Origin: Pavlovales sp. CCMP2436
Taxonomy: Eukaryota > Haptophyta > Pavlovophyceae > Pavlovales
DNA length: 17,705 nucleotides
Direction: 5' to 3'
Assembly (NCBI GenBank): GCA_026770615.1
Contig: MU631932.1
Span: 53,686-71,390 of the forward strand
Shown: positions 1 through 7,553 of the stretch, piece after piece
How positions within the stretch are numbered: position 1 is the first letter of the stretch
How the letters are laid out: every line of letters starts with the position of its first letter
Notes under the pieces: model-generated
Told to the model about the DNA's origin: nothing
What the model saw: the letters and a program-made list of their open reading frames with translations, nothing else
Databases searched by the model: none
Translations under genes and position numbers: made by a program

Positions 1-19
1 GGGGGGGGGGGGGGGGGGG
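1..19. repeat. G homopolymer at the window edge
   Basis: Nineteen consecutive G residues open the window and are followed by more G-rich sequence. G runs of 7 to 10 recur inside the composite element at 1890-2520 and 4970-5260, so this may be the edge of a similar G-tract repeat. It may equally be an assembly artefact at a contig end. Confidence 0.7.
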
Positions 20-83
20 TCACTGGGGGTAGGAGTGAGTCCGGGGAGGAAATTGCCACATTGCCGAACGCGAAGTGAGTTGA

Positions 84-135
84 ACTCGAGTGACGAAGTC
101 GAGTGAAGGAGTCGAGTGAAGGAGTCGAGCGACGG
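84..135. repeat. 13-bp tandem repeat, four units
   Basis: Four consecutive 13-bp units read approximately AGTCGAGTGAAGG (97-109, 110-122, 123-135, with a diverged first unit at 84-96). It is a small minisatellite in what should be an intron or the 3' region of the minus-strand COG8 gene. No function is evident. Confidence 0.75.
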
Positions 136-235
136 GTGGGGCTGTGCCACTCACCAGTAGCAGTCGTAGTCTAAACTAAACAACACCAACAGCTGCTGTG
201 ACTCGCGGGGAGAAGTATAGTCAAAGTAATTCAGA

Positions 236-281
236 ACAACAGCAACAGCAACAGCAACAGCAGCAGTAGCAGCAGCAGCAG
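236..281. repeat. CAACAG / CAG microsatellite
   Basis: A run of CAACAG hexamers merges into CAG triplets with one TAG interruption. It sits immediately downstream of the COG8 splice donor at 288-289 (minus strand), so in the transcript it would lie in an intron as CTG/CTGTTG repeats. Confidence 0.8.
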
Positions 282-289
282 GGACTCAC

Positions 290-1658
290 TGGGTGGCGGT
301 GTCGAACCATCTCTCGCGCATCAGCTGCAGGAGAGCCAGGCACTGCCTAAGGAACGGGGGGGGGGGCAGTCAGAGCAGCGGAGGCACCATTGCGTGCGCG
401 CGGGCAGGGCAACCTTCTCTCCCATCTCTGCCTCTTTGGTCATATGTGTTCTGGCATATAATGCCGTGTCGCGTGTGCTGAAATGCGCAGTCGGAAGAGG
501 TGCAGCGCCAGAAGAGACCGGCCAAGGGGCGGAGCCACGTGGTTCGTTCTGGTCAGTCTGCGCACCTGTACACCTCCGAGTGCTCGCGCTGTGCGAGTGC
601 CACCTCCGCCTTGAGCCGCACCGCCCTGCCGCTGAGGAAGCAGGTGCGCAGCTGCCGCTCGTCCACCTGACCCAGCCGGCGCAGGTGACCCACTGCAGCC
701 AGCGCGACGGGCAGCGAGGCCGTGCCCACCTCTCCCTTAAGCGTGGCACGCAGCTGCGGGCGCATGGGGGAGGGGGGGGTCATACGTTGGAGGGGGGAGG
801 CAAGCAGTGTTGGAAGGGCAGCTGGTAGTGAGGCTAGGTGGGGGAGGGGGGGGAAGGGGGGGAGGCACCTGCTCGTGTAGCAATTGCGCTGCCGCGTCCA
901 CCTCCGACAGCACCTTGCCAAGCACGCGCACGTGAGGGTGCGCCGCGCACACGGCGTGCACAGTGGCTCGCAGCTCCAGCGCCTGGGCGACAGAACGAGG
1001 GTGGACGGAGGGGTCAGCGTGCAAGGCCGCAGAGGCTCGCGCGAGCCAGACGCTGGCAGCAAGCAGTGGGCGGGCTAGCTGGCGCAGTAGCGAGACAGCT
1101 CACCTCGTCGATGAGGTTTGAGCGGATGCACGTGTCCATCAGAGAAGGGACCTCCAGCAACTCGAGCAGTCCGGACTGGTGCCGCAGCAGCGCGAGGCCC
1201 CTCTCGCGCTGGCCGATCACTTTCTGCGCCGCAAGGAGGAGGGAGTCGATCTCGCACGAGAGGCCGGGCAGCCGCACCACGGCAGAGCCGATGCGCTCCG
1301 AGGCGTCCGTGGCGAGTGCGAGCATCTGCCCGACGCTCTGTGCGTTCTGCACCAGCTGCGGGCAACTGGTGCGCAGCAGCTCGACCACTTGCGACTGCGC
1401 GGGCGCAGAAGAGGCAGCGGGAGTGCGCGCGGCTCAGCGGGCGACGGCGGCAGCGGCGGCGGAGGGAGGAGCGCGCACCTGCAGCGCGCGATTGTTCGCG
1501 TCTAGCTCGGCCTTCATGCGCTGCAGCTTCTCCACGCTCTCCCCGCCCGCCAGGATGCTCGCCTGTGCGGCACAGAGCGGGAGGGCGGGCAAGAGGTTTG
1601 CCGTGAGCGCCTGTGTCCCCCCCGGCGGGCGGTGGGTGCTGCGTGTGCTCACCGACAT
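290..1658 (-). CDS. COG8: COG8, conserved oligomeric Golgi complex subunit 8 (partial, multi-exon)
   Basis: COG8 belongs to the COG vesicle-tethering complex for intra-Golgi retrograde traffic. Minus-strand exons with GT-AG borders: 1653-1658 (ATG TCG), 1479-1562, 1104-1394, 869-982, 574-753 and 290-342; frame is kept across all of them. An alternative last junction (566 with 346) also keeps frame and adds four residues. Family landmarks appear in order: LLELLEVPSLMDTCIRSN, then ALELRATV, then GHLRRLGQVDERQLRTCF, then RWFDTATQ, which matches the segment before the conserved YRAIF motif. The exon ending at 290 has a GTGAGT donor, so the 3' half of the gene lies beyond the window. The N-terminus is short: the family normally has about 50 more residues before this point, so an unrecognised upstream exon or a truncated start is possible. 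Introns are about 84-231 nt. Confidence 0.8.
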
Positions 1659-1847
1659 TGCCACACGATCGAAACACGGATTAGGACACCGGACTTATTT
1701 GACACCGGAAATGCTGCTTGCCGCGACGGAAGTTGTCATCTCTTGATTCCTGGCTACCCTCTGGCGTTCATCATGAAATGAGCGGTGACGGACCCTGGGT
1801 GTCACTCTATCAGCGCGCCGAGAGCCGGAGGCCCTGGGAGCGAAATA
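1659..1847. other. Upstream region of COG8 between its first visible exon and the composite repeat
   Basis: About 190 bp separate the proposed COG8 start from the inverted repeat at 1848. A stop codon lies in frame shortly upstream of the ATG. No TATA box or second exon could be identified with confidence. If COG8 is transcribed from here, the composite element forms its immediate upstream neighbourhood. Confidence 0.4.
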
Positions 1848-1892
1848 ATACGCGCGTCATTTTGTAACCCCCCCCCTTTGTCCTTTTGTGGG
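1848..1892 (+). repeat. Outer inverted repeat, left arm
   Basis: Begins ATACGCGCGTCATTTTGTAA, then a C run, then TTTGTCCTTTTGTGGGG. It pairs with the minus strand of 5320-5364 with small differences in the C run and one C/T change. Confidence 0.75.
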
Positions 1893-2031
1893 GGGGGTCA
1901 TTCGACACTATTTCTGAAAAAAGTAATGTAGGGGAGGTACATTCAGCATTATCCGAAGAAAATAATAATGAGGGGGGGGGGTCATTACGGACTCGAAAAA
2001 AAAAAACGAGAGAGGGGGGGGTTATTCACCA

Positions 2032-2346
2032 CCTCGGCGCAGATCGGCGCTCGGCGCAGATCTGCGCAGATCTAGGTACATGCTCGGCGCTCGGCGCGCG
2101 GCGCAGATCGCCGCGCGGCGCAGATCGACGCTCGGCGCACGGCGTCGCGCGCAGATCGGCGCTTTGCGCTCGGCGCTCGGCGCAGATCGGCGCGCGGCGC
2201 AGATCGGCGCTCGGCGCACGGTGCTCGGCGAAGATCGGCACCCGGCGCAGATCTGCGCAGATCTGCGCTCGGCGCTCGGCGCTCGGTTCAGATCTGCGCT
2301 CGGCGCTCGGCGCAGATTGGCACCCGGCGCAGATCTGCGCAGAAGT
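2032..2346. repeat. GC-rich minisatellite of CGGCGCAGATC / CGGCGCT units
   Basis: More than 300 bp is built from short units, mainly CGGCGCAGATC and TCGGCGC, with many GATC sites and the palindrome GCAGATCTGCGCAGATC at several points. All six frames are open in places because of the repeat; the translations are low-complexity Ala/Arg/Asp/Ser and are not believable proteins. It ends abruptly at about 2346 where AT-rich DNA begins. There is no counterpart in the right half of the composite element. Confidence 0.85.
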
Positions 2347-2521
2347 TTGAGGTCTAGATTCGTATTTAGTTTATTATGAATGTAAATATAATAATAATAT
2401 TAACTGTCTATAATTTATTGCTGCTATTTATTAATGGAATGTAGTTAGTTGGGGGGGGGAGGGATCGTCCAACGGTATACCAAAAAGAAAAAAAAAAATG
2501 GGGGGGAGGAGGGGGGGGGGT

Positions 2522-3021
2522 CAGAAGAAATGCTCTGACGTATCTTGTGGGTGCGCTGACGTATCCCGCCCGATCTTAGTCAGTTCGTATCAAAACAGGC
2601 TTCAAAATCGTATCCCAACCGAAAATCGTATCCACACGCGCCGTTCGGAATAACGTATCCAAAAAGGTTTCAAATCCGTATCTCAACCGAATATCTTACC
2701 CACACGCGCAGATCGGAAATTCGTATCCGCAAACTCGCACAAACGTATCTAGCGATAAAACGTACCCCACAGGTGCTCTCACGTACCCAGTGTGTAGTGA
2801 TCGGGGATCGTACCCACGCCACGCTTAAAAATTGTATCCCAGAGACCAGGGCGCGGTTCACGCGGCAGAGCACGAGCGCCATCCTCCGCATGCTGCGCGC
2901 CACCGGGAGCGGTGTTGCTTGTCCTCGCGCAGACGCGCGAGCCGACTTCGGCGATGCCCAGGCGCGACACCCCTCCGCCCGGCGTGGCGCCCCCCGCCCA
3001 GCGACCGCGCAACAACGCGCC
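2522..3021 (+). repeat. Inner long inverted repeat, left arm
   Basis: About 500 bp match the reverse complement of 4434-4933 with few substitutions and one indel near 2925-2945. The outer 300 bp is AT-richer and contains the CGTAYC array. The inner ~180 bp is GC-rich and could encode part of an Arg/Ala-rich peptide. Long terminal inverted repeats of this size are typical of Mutator-like elements. Confidence 0.85.
2539..2838 (+). repeat. Phased CGTAYC motif array, left arm
   Basis: The hexamer CGTATC or CGTACC, or a one-base variant, begins at 2539, 2560, 2586, 2609, 2627, 2654, 2677, 2695 (variant), 2722, 2744, 2761, 2782, 2809 and 2833 (variant). Mean spacing is about 22.6 bp. A 68-bp higher-order repeat is visible, as 2586/2654, 2609/2677, 2627/2695 and 2654/2722 are each 68 apart. 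Subterminal arrays of short motifs are known as transposase-binding regions in several DNA transposon superfamilies; that role is inferred here. Confidence 0.8.
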
Positions 3022-3260
3022 GGCTCGAGCGTGGAGTTGCCCCGTCGTCAGATGGACGGGGCACCGAGGTAGGCCAAGCTGCTCGCGTTGGTGGACGTCG
3101 AGGCGCGACGTCAAGGCGCGTCGGCGGTGCAGCCGCGCCCCTTGGCGAGGCCGTGGAGTGGCGCTCGCCGCCTCCGCCGCCTCGCCGCCGCCCGCGGCCG
3201 AGCGCGTGGTCCCGAGTGCGACACGCCGGGGACGCACGACTGAGCAGCTCCAGGCTCACG
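3022..3260. other. GC-rich segment of the left element half, no recognised gene
   Basis: This stretch has no counterpart in the right half and contains overlapping open frames on both strands, as expected for very GC-rich DNA. No domain was recognised in any of them. Confidence 0.4.
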
Positions 3261-3261
3261 C

Positions 3262-3490
3262 CGCCACCTCCGCGGCGCGGCAGCAGTCCCGACTTTGCGA
3301 CCGCGCAGTCGAACGCCTGGTCGGCGGTGTGGCCGGAGGTGGACGACGCGGAGTGCCAGGCGAGCTTCGTGGCCGAGCAGACGCGCGCGCTCCAGTGCGC
3401 GCACGACGACCCGCTCCAGCCCCACCTGCGCATGCCGCTCGCAGCACTGCAGGCCGCGCCATCCCATGTGGGGTATGGTCCAAGACGGTT
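3262..3490 (+). pseudogene. Decayed Mutator-like transposase fragment (plus-strand copy)
   Basis: The plus frame through 3295-3462 encodes a segment around QSNAWSAVWPEVDDAECQAS and HLRMPLAALQAAP, clearly homologous to the minus-strand copy at 3756-4290. Compared with that copy it lacks about 60 bp just upstream, and the CGWH-containing part that should follow has been replaced by unrelated sequence after about 3465. It therefore cannot encode a complete domain. Identification with MULE transposases rests on the better-preserved partner. Confidence 0.55.
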
Positions 3491-3603
3491 GCGGCGCGCA
3501 AGAATGGCTAGGCAAGCTTCAAGCGAGGCTGACGCTGCAGCCTATAGACAACTCGCCATTACCTAGGCCAACTAGGCAGTTAATAAGCGTTGTTGAGTCG
3601 CAG

Positions 3604-3735
3604 CCAGCGGACTGACCGACTGTAACTTATCTGTATCACTAATAACCATATTACTATTAGTTATAATATTTTATATATTATTATATAAATTTAATTTTAT
3701 TAAACCATTTAATTTTACATATATAGCGGCTCAGC
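3604..3735. other. AT-rich centre between the inverted element halves
   Basis: About 130 bp of almost pure A/T sits at the axis of the inverted structure. It ends at TATATAGCGGCTCAGC (3722-3737), a motif that recurs at 9083 and, inverted, near 10508. Confidence 0.7.
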
Positions 3736-3755
3736 GTTAGCAACAGATCGGCATT

Positions 3756-4290
3756 CTAGCCCTCAAGGTTGAGGTTGTGATCGGCCATCCCACCTGCACA
3801 GTTCTCGTTGACCAGCACGTACGACAGCGGCAGCTCGCGGAACCCTTGCAGGAAATCTGCCACGAGCGGCTCCTTGTATTCTGTACGAATTTTGAGGGTC
3901 ATCGCATCAAACACGCGGCCGGCGACTGCGGGGAAGGCGATGTGCTTGCGATAGCAGTCGACGTCAGACTTGACACGCGCTAAATACTGGGTGCTGTCTT
4001 CGAAGAGCTCCCCCTTCCACTTGTCAAGCAGGTGCAGCATATGCCAGCCGCAGAACAGACGGCGCGGCCCAGCCTGCAGAGTTGCGAGCGGCATGCGCAG
4101 GTGGGGTGGGAGCACGCAGCCAGGCGCGCTCTGAAGCGCGCGCGTCCGCTCGGCCTCGAAGCTCGCCTGGAACCCCGCGTCGTTCACCTCCGGCCACACC
4201 GCCGACCAGGCGTTCGACTGCGCGAGCGCGAAGTCGCCCATGAACCAACTCGGGTTCCACTCTGCGCAATTGAGTCCGGGTGTCGGCGGC
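3756..4290 (-). pseudogene. Mutator-like (MULE) transposase C-terminal fragment (minus-strand copy)
   Basis: An open frame of 161 codons (3756-4241) is preceded in frame by more coding-like sequence (LNCAEWNPSWF). It contains a small-residue/acidic stretch FMGDFALAQSNAW, then VWPEV at residues 15-19, then CGWH at 64-67 and DKWK at 73-76. This matches the spacing logic of MULE transposases: a catalytic Asp, an AxxxVWP helix, then CxWH. About 45 residues are inserted between VWPE and CGWH compared with the usual close spacing. The remainder, which ends in MADHNLNLEG, is not a recognised domain. The N-terminal half with the first catalytic Asp is missing. MULE assignment is moderate; another DDE superfamily is possible. 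Confidence 0.5.
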
Positions 4291-4433
4291 TCGAGCAGGC
4301 TGGACTGCTACCGCGGCGCGGAGGTGGCTGCGTGATCCGGAGCTACTCGAGCGTCATCGTCGCCCTTTGGAACGCCGACGGGATCTGCCCCGGCGCGAGC
4401 TACGCGAGCCTGGATGCGCTCGGGCCGGCGCCC

Positions 4434-4933
4434 GCGTCGTTGTGCGGCCGCTGGGCGGGGGGCGCCACGCCGGGCGGAGGGGTGTCGCGCCTGGGCATCG
4501 CCGAAGTCAGGCGCGAGGACAAGCACCACCGCGCCGAGCACACCGCTCCCGGTGGCGCGCAGCATGCGGAGCATGGCGCTCGCGCTCGGCCGCGTGAACC
4601 GCGCCCTGGTCTCTGGGATACAATTTTTAAGCGTGGCGTGGGTACGATCCCCGATCACTACACACTGGGTACGTGAGAGCACCTGTGGGGTACATGTTAT
4701 AGCTAGATACGTTTGTGCGAGTTTGCGGATACGAATTTCCGATCTGCGCGTGTGGGTAAGATATTCGGTTGAGATACGGATTTGAAACCTTTTTGGATAC
4801 GTTATTCCGAACGGCGCGTGTGGATACGATTTTCGGTTGGGATACGATTTTGAAGCCTGTTTGGTTACGAACTGGCTAAGATCGGGCGGGATACGTCAGC
4901 GTACCCACAGGATACGTCAGAATATTTCTTCTG
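4434..4933 (-). repeat. Inner long inverted repeat, right arm
   Basis: Inverted counterpart of 2522-3021. On the minus strand it could encode a short peptide beginning MLRMLRATGSGVLGAVVLVL, which resembles a signal sequence; in the left arm this stretch carries an indel. Whether this was ever a gene or is only arm sequence cannot be decided here. Confidence 0.85.
4617..4916 (-). repeat. Phased CGTAYC motif array, right arm
   Basis: Mirror copy of 2539-2838, also 300 bp, reading CGTATC on the minus strand from 4916 downwards. Most motif copies are retained, although some sites have changed (for example one reads CGTAAC and one TGTACC). Confidence 0.8.
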
Positions 4934-5215
4934 GAGGGGTCGTTCCGGCCTCTTTTTCAAAATTAACGAGGGGGGGGGTCATTACGGCCTAGCTCGAACA
5001 AAAAAATAATTAGGGGGGGGTCATTACGGACTCGAAGAAAAAAATAACGAGGGGGGGTTCATTATGGACTCGTGGAAAAAAATAATGAGGGGGGAGTCAT
5101 AACGGACTCGAAGAAATAAATAATGAGGGGGGGGGTCATTACGGCCTCGTGGAAAATAATAAGGAGGGGGGGGTCATTACGGATTCGAAGAAAAAAATAA
5201 TGAAGGGGGGGTCAT
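4932..5215 (+). repeat. G-tract minisatellite, units of about 36-45 bp
   Basis: About seven direct units read GAGGGGGGGGTCATTACGGA followed by CTCGAAGAAAAAAATAAT, with length variation in the G and A runs and alternation of CTCGAAG and CTCGTGG. All G runs lie on the plus strand. A single related block, in the same orientation, is present on the left of the element at about 1965-2025. Confidence 0.85.
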
Positions 5216-5298
5216 TCGCGGCCGCAGGCCGCGAGCTCGAATGTAGGGGGGGTACATTCAACTATCGCGGCCGCAGGCCGCGGGTAGGCGGGGTACAT
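5213..5298. repeat. Duplicated hairpin-forming CGCGGCCGCAGGCCGCG block
   Basis: The sequence CGCGGCCGCAGGCCGCG occurs twice (near 5217 and 5267). Each copy can fold as a 7-bp stem with a 3-base loop. Each is followed by a G run and GGTACATTCAAC; the same GTACATTCA motif also lies at 1937 on the left side of the element, in direct orientation. Confidence 0.75.
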
Positions 5299-5319
5299 TC
5301 AACACTCCCTCCCAAAAGT

Positions 5320-5364
5320 ACCCACAGAAGGACAAGGGGGAGGGTTACAAAATGACGCGCGTAT
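5320..5364 (-). repeat. Outer inverted repeat, right arm
   Basis: The reverse complement reads ATACGCGCGTCATTTTGTAA, a C run, then CTTGTCCTTCTGTGGG, matching 1848-1892. Similarity stops at the outer edge: the preceding bases differ between the two arms. Confidence 0.75.
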
Positions 5365-6076
5365 AAGGCTCCGCAAGACTTCAATGAGTGCGGGATTATT
5401 CAAAAGAGAATTAAGTTTCGCGAGCGCTCGCTTTTGCGAAGCTCTAGAGTTCAGTCCCAGCGGACCGAACGCGGATTTTTTCGGAGGAGGGAAAGCTATG
5501 GACGGGAGGAAGAAGCGTCCATTGTTCGCTCCTGCACGAAAAGTGTCAATGACTGTTGTCGAGCAGAGCCCTCCTCGACGGTCGGAGCCCACCTCGTGTA
5601 CTTCTCGTATGCCTCTGGGGTCGATCACATTGTAAAGGTAACTAACAGTAACATTTTCGATTCACAGCGTTCGGAAGCAAAAAGAAAATCATGGATCCCG
5701 AAGGGGTACAGCGGAGTTAGTGGCAGATTTGTGAAGTGGAGCGCCACCCTATACAAGAATCTGCATCTAACTCTTCCAGTTCTGTACCCCATCCGGTTCG
5801 TGCATTGTTCTAGAGGATAATATTTTCACTAGGCTTTTTCGCAATTTCCACCCGGGCTGGCCACACTAATTCGGATTTCGACACTCAGACTCAGTGGTCA
5901 ATTTGGTGCGTCACGGAGCTTTTACTAGAATCATAGAGCCACACTGCTATATATAACTGTCTAGGGGGGTTCATGCTGCGGTGCGGCGGTGGTCTGACAA
6001 GTTGATCTGATCTTAGTAGCCCTCCGGACGCAGGCACTACCGTATGGCTTTCTCCAAATCGCCGCCAGGCCGCAGC
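5365..6076. other. Interval with no convincing gene
   Basis: Short overlapping open frames exist on both strands (for example 5434-5820 plus and 5299-5628 minus). None shows a recognisable domain, and the minus one runs through the outer inverted repeat. The right end (about 5820-6076) is the 3' side of the TPR gene and would hold its 3' UTR and polyadenylation signals; none was identified with certainty. Confidence 0.4.
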
Positions 6077-6871
6077 TCATCGCCGCAGCGGAAGAGGTGG
6101 CACCATCCAGCCCCTCTGTTTTGCGTGCACCCTCGCGACGCTAACCATGTAGTCTTGCGAAGAGGCAGCGTATTCCGTCTGCAGCGCCGCCTCGATTGCC
6201 CGGCGGGCGCCGCTCGTGTCGGAATCGGCCTCTGCGAGGAGCCCGAGGTAGAGCCGCGCGTAAAAGGCGTCCGAGCCCAGGACGGGAGCGGGGCGGTCGA
6301 GCGCCGCGAAAGCCTCTACACGAGTGCGCGCGGCGGCCGCATCCCCTACCCCGGGATCTACCGAATAGAGGGCGTATATTTCCCTCAAAACCGGCCGGCG
6401 GTCCTGGCCGACGCGGAGCCTGCCCTTGCGCGCGCTCGCGAGCCCGTCGAGTCGGGCCATCGCGACCCCGTGCCACAGGGCCTCCTCGACGTCTGCTGGG
6501 TTGACCTCGACGTCTCGTCGGAATTGCTCGGCGGCTTCAGCGAATTTGTCGGCATAGTAGAGAGCAATGCCCCGCTGCCAGAGGTAGGGCGCCACCCGCG
6601 GCTCCTTTGCCAGCGCGGCGTCAAACGCAGCTACGGAACCCTCGACATCGCCTGCGCGGAACCTGCCCTCGCCATCGCGGATGAGCTGCGAGGGCGAAGA
6701 TTCGCCATCCGCAGCAGCACGCAGCGGCGGCAGCGTGACGAGGGCGGCGGCCGATGGGGCTGCAAGCGCGCCGCCCGCGCGCTGCAGCAGTGCGCGCCGG
6801 GGGAGCTGCCTACTGGCTCCCAGTGTGAGGAGCGAGACGAGGTTCAGCAGCAGAGCGCGCGACGACCGCAT
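6077..6871 (-). CDS. Plastid-targeted tetratricopeptide-repeat protein, probably thylakoid lumen
   Basis: A 264-residue intronless protein. Residues 1-20 have a hydrophobic core (ALLLNLVSLLTLGAS) like a signal peptide. Next comes an Arg-rich stretch with a twin Arg (PRRALLQRAGG) and an Ala-rich hydrophobic segment ending LPPLRAAADG near residue 55, as expected for a bipartite or tripartite leader to a complex plastid and then the lumen. Residues ~61-128 form two TPR units (DVEGSVAAFDAALAKEP, YLWQRGIALYYADKFAEAAE, FRRDVEVNPADVEEALWHG). The remainder (GQDRRPVLREIYALY, FYARLYLGLLAEA, SSQDYMVSVARVHAKQRGW) matches a plant/algal family of small chloroplast TPR proteins of unknown biochemical role. 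The first ATG is used because it supplies the signal peptide. TPR and family calls are strong; lumen location is inferred. Confidence 0.85.
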   Translation of the reverse strand: MRSSRALLLNLVSLLTLGASRQLPRRALLQRAGGALAAPSAAALVTLPPLRAAADGESSPSQLIRDGEGRFRAGDVEGSVAAFDAALAKEPRVAPYLWQRGIALYYADKFAEAAEQFRRDVEVNPADVEEALWHGVAMARLDGLASARKGRLRVGQDRRPVLREIYALYSVDPGVGDAAAARTRVEAFAALDRPAPVLGSDAFYARLYLGLLAEADSDTSGARRAIEAALQTEYAASSQDYMVSVARVHAKQRGWMVPPLPLRR

Positions 6872-7277
6872 CTTAAAGCGCGCGCGGGCCGGGGAGTGAT
6901 CCGCAGTGATCTATCTCGTCCGCGAGCTGGGACAGCGTCACGTGATGCCGTTACGTAACACTGTAACAAACGGAATTTGATTTTTCGTGTGAAGTGAGAC
7001 TCTGGTTCGACGTAAGTTGTTTAGAAGCTGGGCCTTGACCACCAACATTGTCCATGTTATTGCCCGCAATCTTCATCACCCGCCAGATTATTATAGGCAG
7101 TCGGCTGCTTAACTGCAACTGAGCGTTCGCCATCGCCACTTAAAATACAGGCTTAAATACCGCTGCTGGGCAGGGAGCAATGCGCCTTTCCAGGTCCATG
7201 CACTTTCAGCAGCAGCAGAAGTCCATTTTAGGAAGAACCGAACAGTACATATAGGGAATGCGAGCCTATCTCACCGA

Positions 7278-7297
7278 GCCCCGGACCTTCTTTGCAG
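7278..7297 (+). repeat. Single copy of the 7499 hairpin arm
   Basis: GCCCCGGACCTTCTTTGCAG differs by one base from the left arm of the perfect hairpin at 7499-7553, about 220 bp downstream. Confidence 0.8.
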
Positions 7298-7498
7298 TCT
7301 AATGTTGACCCCATCTGCCAACCGCATGGCTGCGTGGAGATCTCCTCGTCGGCTGCAGCCCTCTGCGAGGCTGTTCTGGACGAGCTTTCTCCATCGTGCT
7401 GCTTTGCGCTTCGTTTGAAATACGGCGCGCTCAGAGCAAAAGCGTAAAACAAATTTCACTTAGACAAATAGCGAAGTGAAATCGACCCATCCCACTCC

Positions 7499-7553
7499 GC
7501 CCCGGGCCTTCTTTGCAGTGCCGCAGAAACTGGCTGCAAAGAAGGCCCGGGGC
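7499..7553 (+). repeat. Perfect 20-bp inverted repeat with 15-base loop
   Basis: Left arm GCCCCGGGCCTTCTTTGCAG (7499-7518) and right arm 7534-7553 are exact reverse complements, separated by TGCCGCAGAAACTGG. It would form a very stable hairpin in RNA or single-stranded DNA. There is no T-run immediately after it, so it is not a bacterial-type terminator. Confidence 0.85.

Larger units (their letters stand above)
1848..5364. mobile_element. Composite repeat element bounded by inverted repeats, with Mutator-like remnants
   Basis: The outer ends match in inverted orientation: ATACGCGCGTCATTTTGTAA reads inward at 1848 on the plus strand and at 5364 on the minus strand, and similarity continues through a C-rich run and a TTGTCCTT motif for about 45 bp. 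Inside are, from left to right, a GC-rich minisatellite, a ~500 bp arm, a transposase fragment (plus), an AT-rich centre, a transposase fragment (minus), the inverted arm, and a G-tract array. Long inverted arms and a MULE-like transposase fragment suggest a Mutator-like origin, possibly two copies inserted head to head. I see no convincing target-site duplication: the flanks AGCGAAATA and AGGCTCCGC differ. The unit is internally decayed and not autonomous. Confidence 0.6.

Noticed and set aside
838..1746. A 302-codon plus-strand open frame across the COG8 exons
   Set aside because: It is antisense to well-supported COG8 exons and is Arg/Ala/Ser-rich, as expected for the shadow of GC-rich DNA.
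1886..2379. Open frames through the CGGCGCAGATC minisatellite
   Set aside because: All are translations of a short tandem repeat with no non-repetitive protein sequence.
4932..5215. Possible CRISPR-like array
   Set aside because: Units are contiguous minisatellite repeats with homopolymer length changes, there are no unique spacers of constant length, and the DNA is eukaryotic.
5384..5820. Overlapping plus-strand open frames that could be a small gene
   Set aside because: No domain or splice structure was recognised, and a competing minus-strand frame is equally open.
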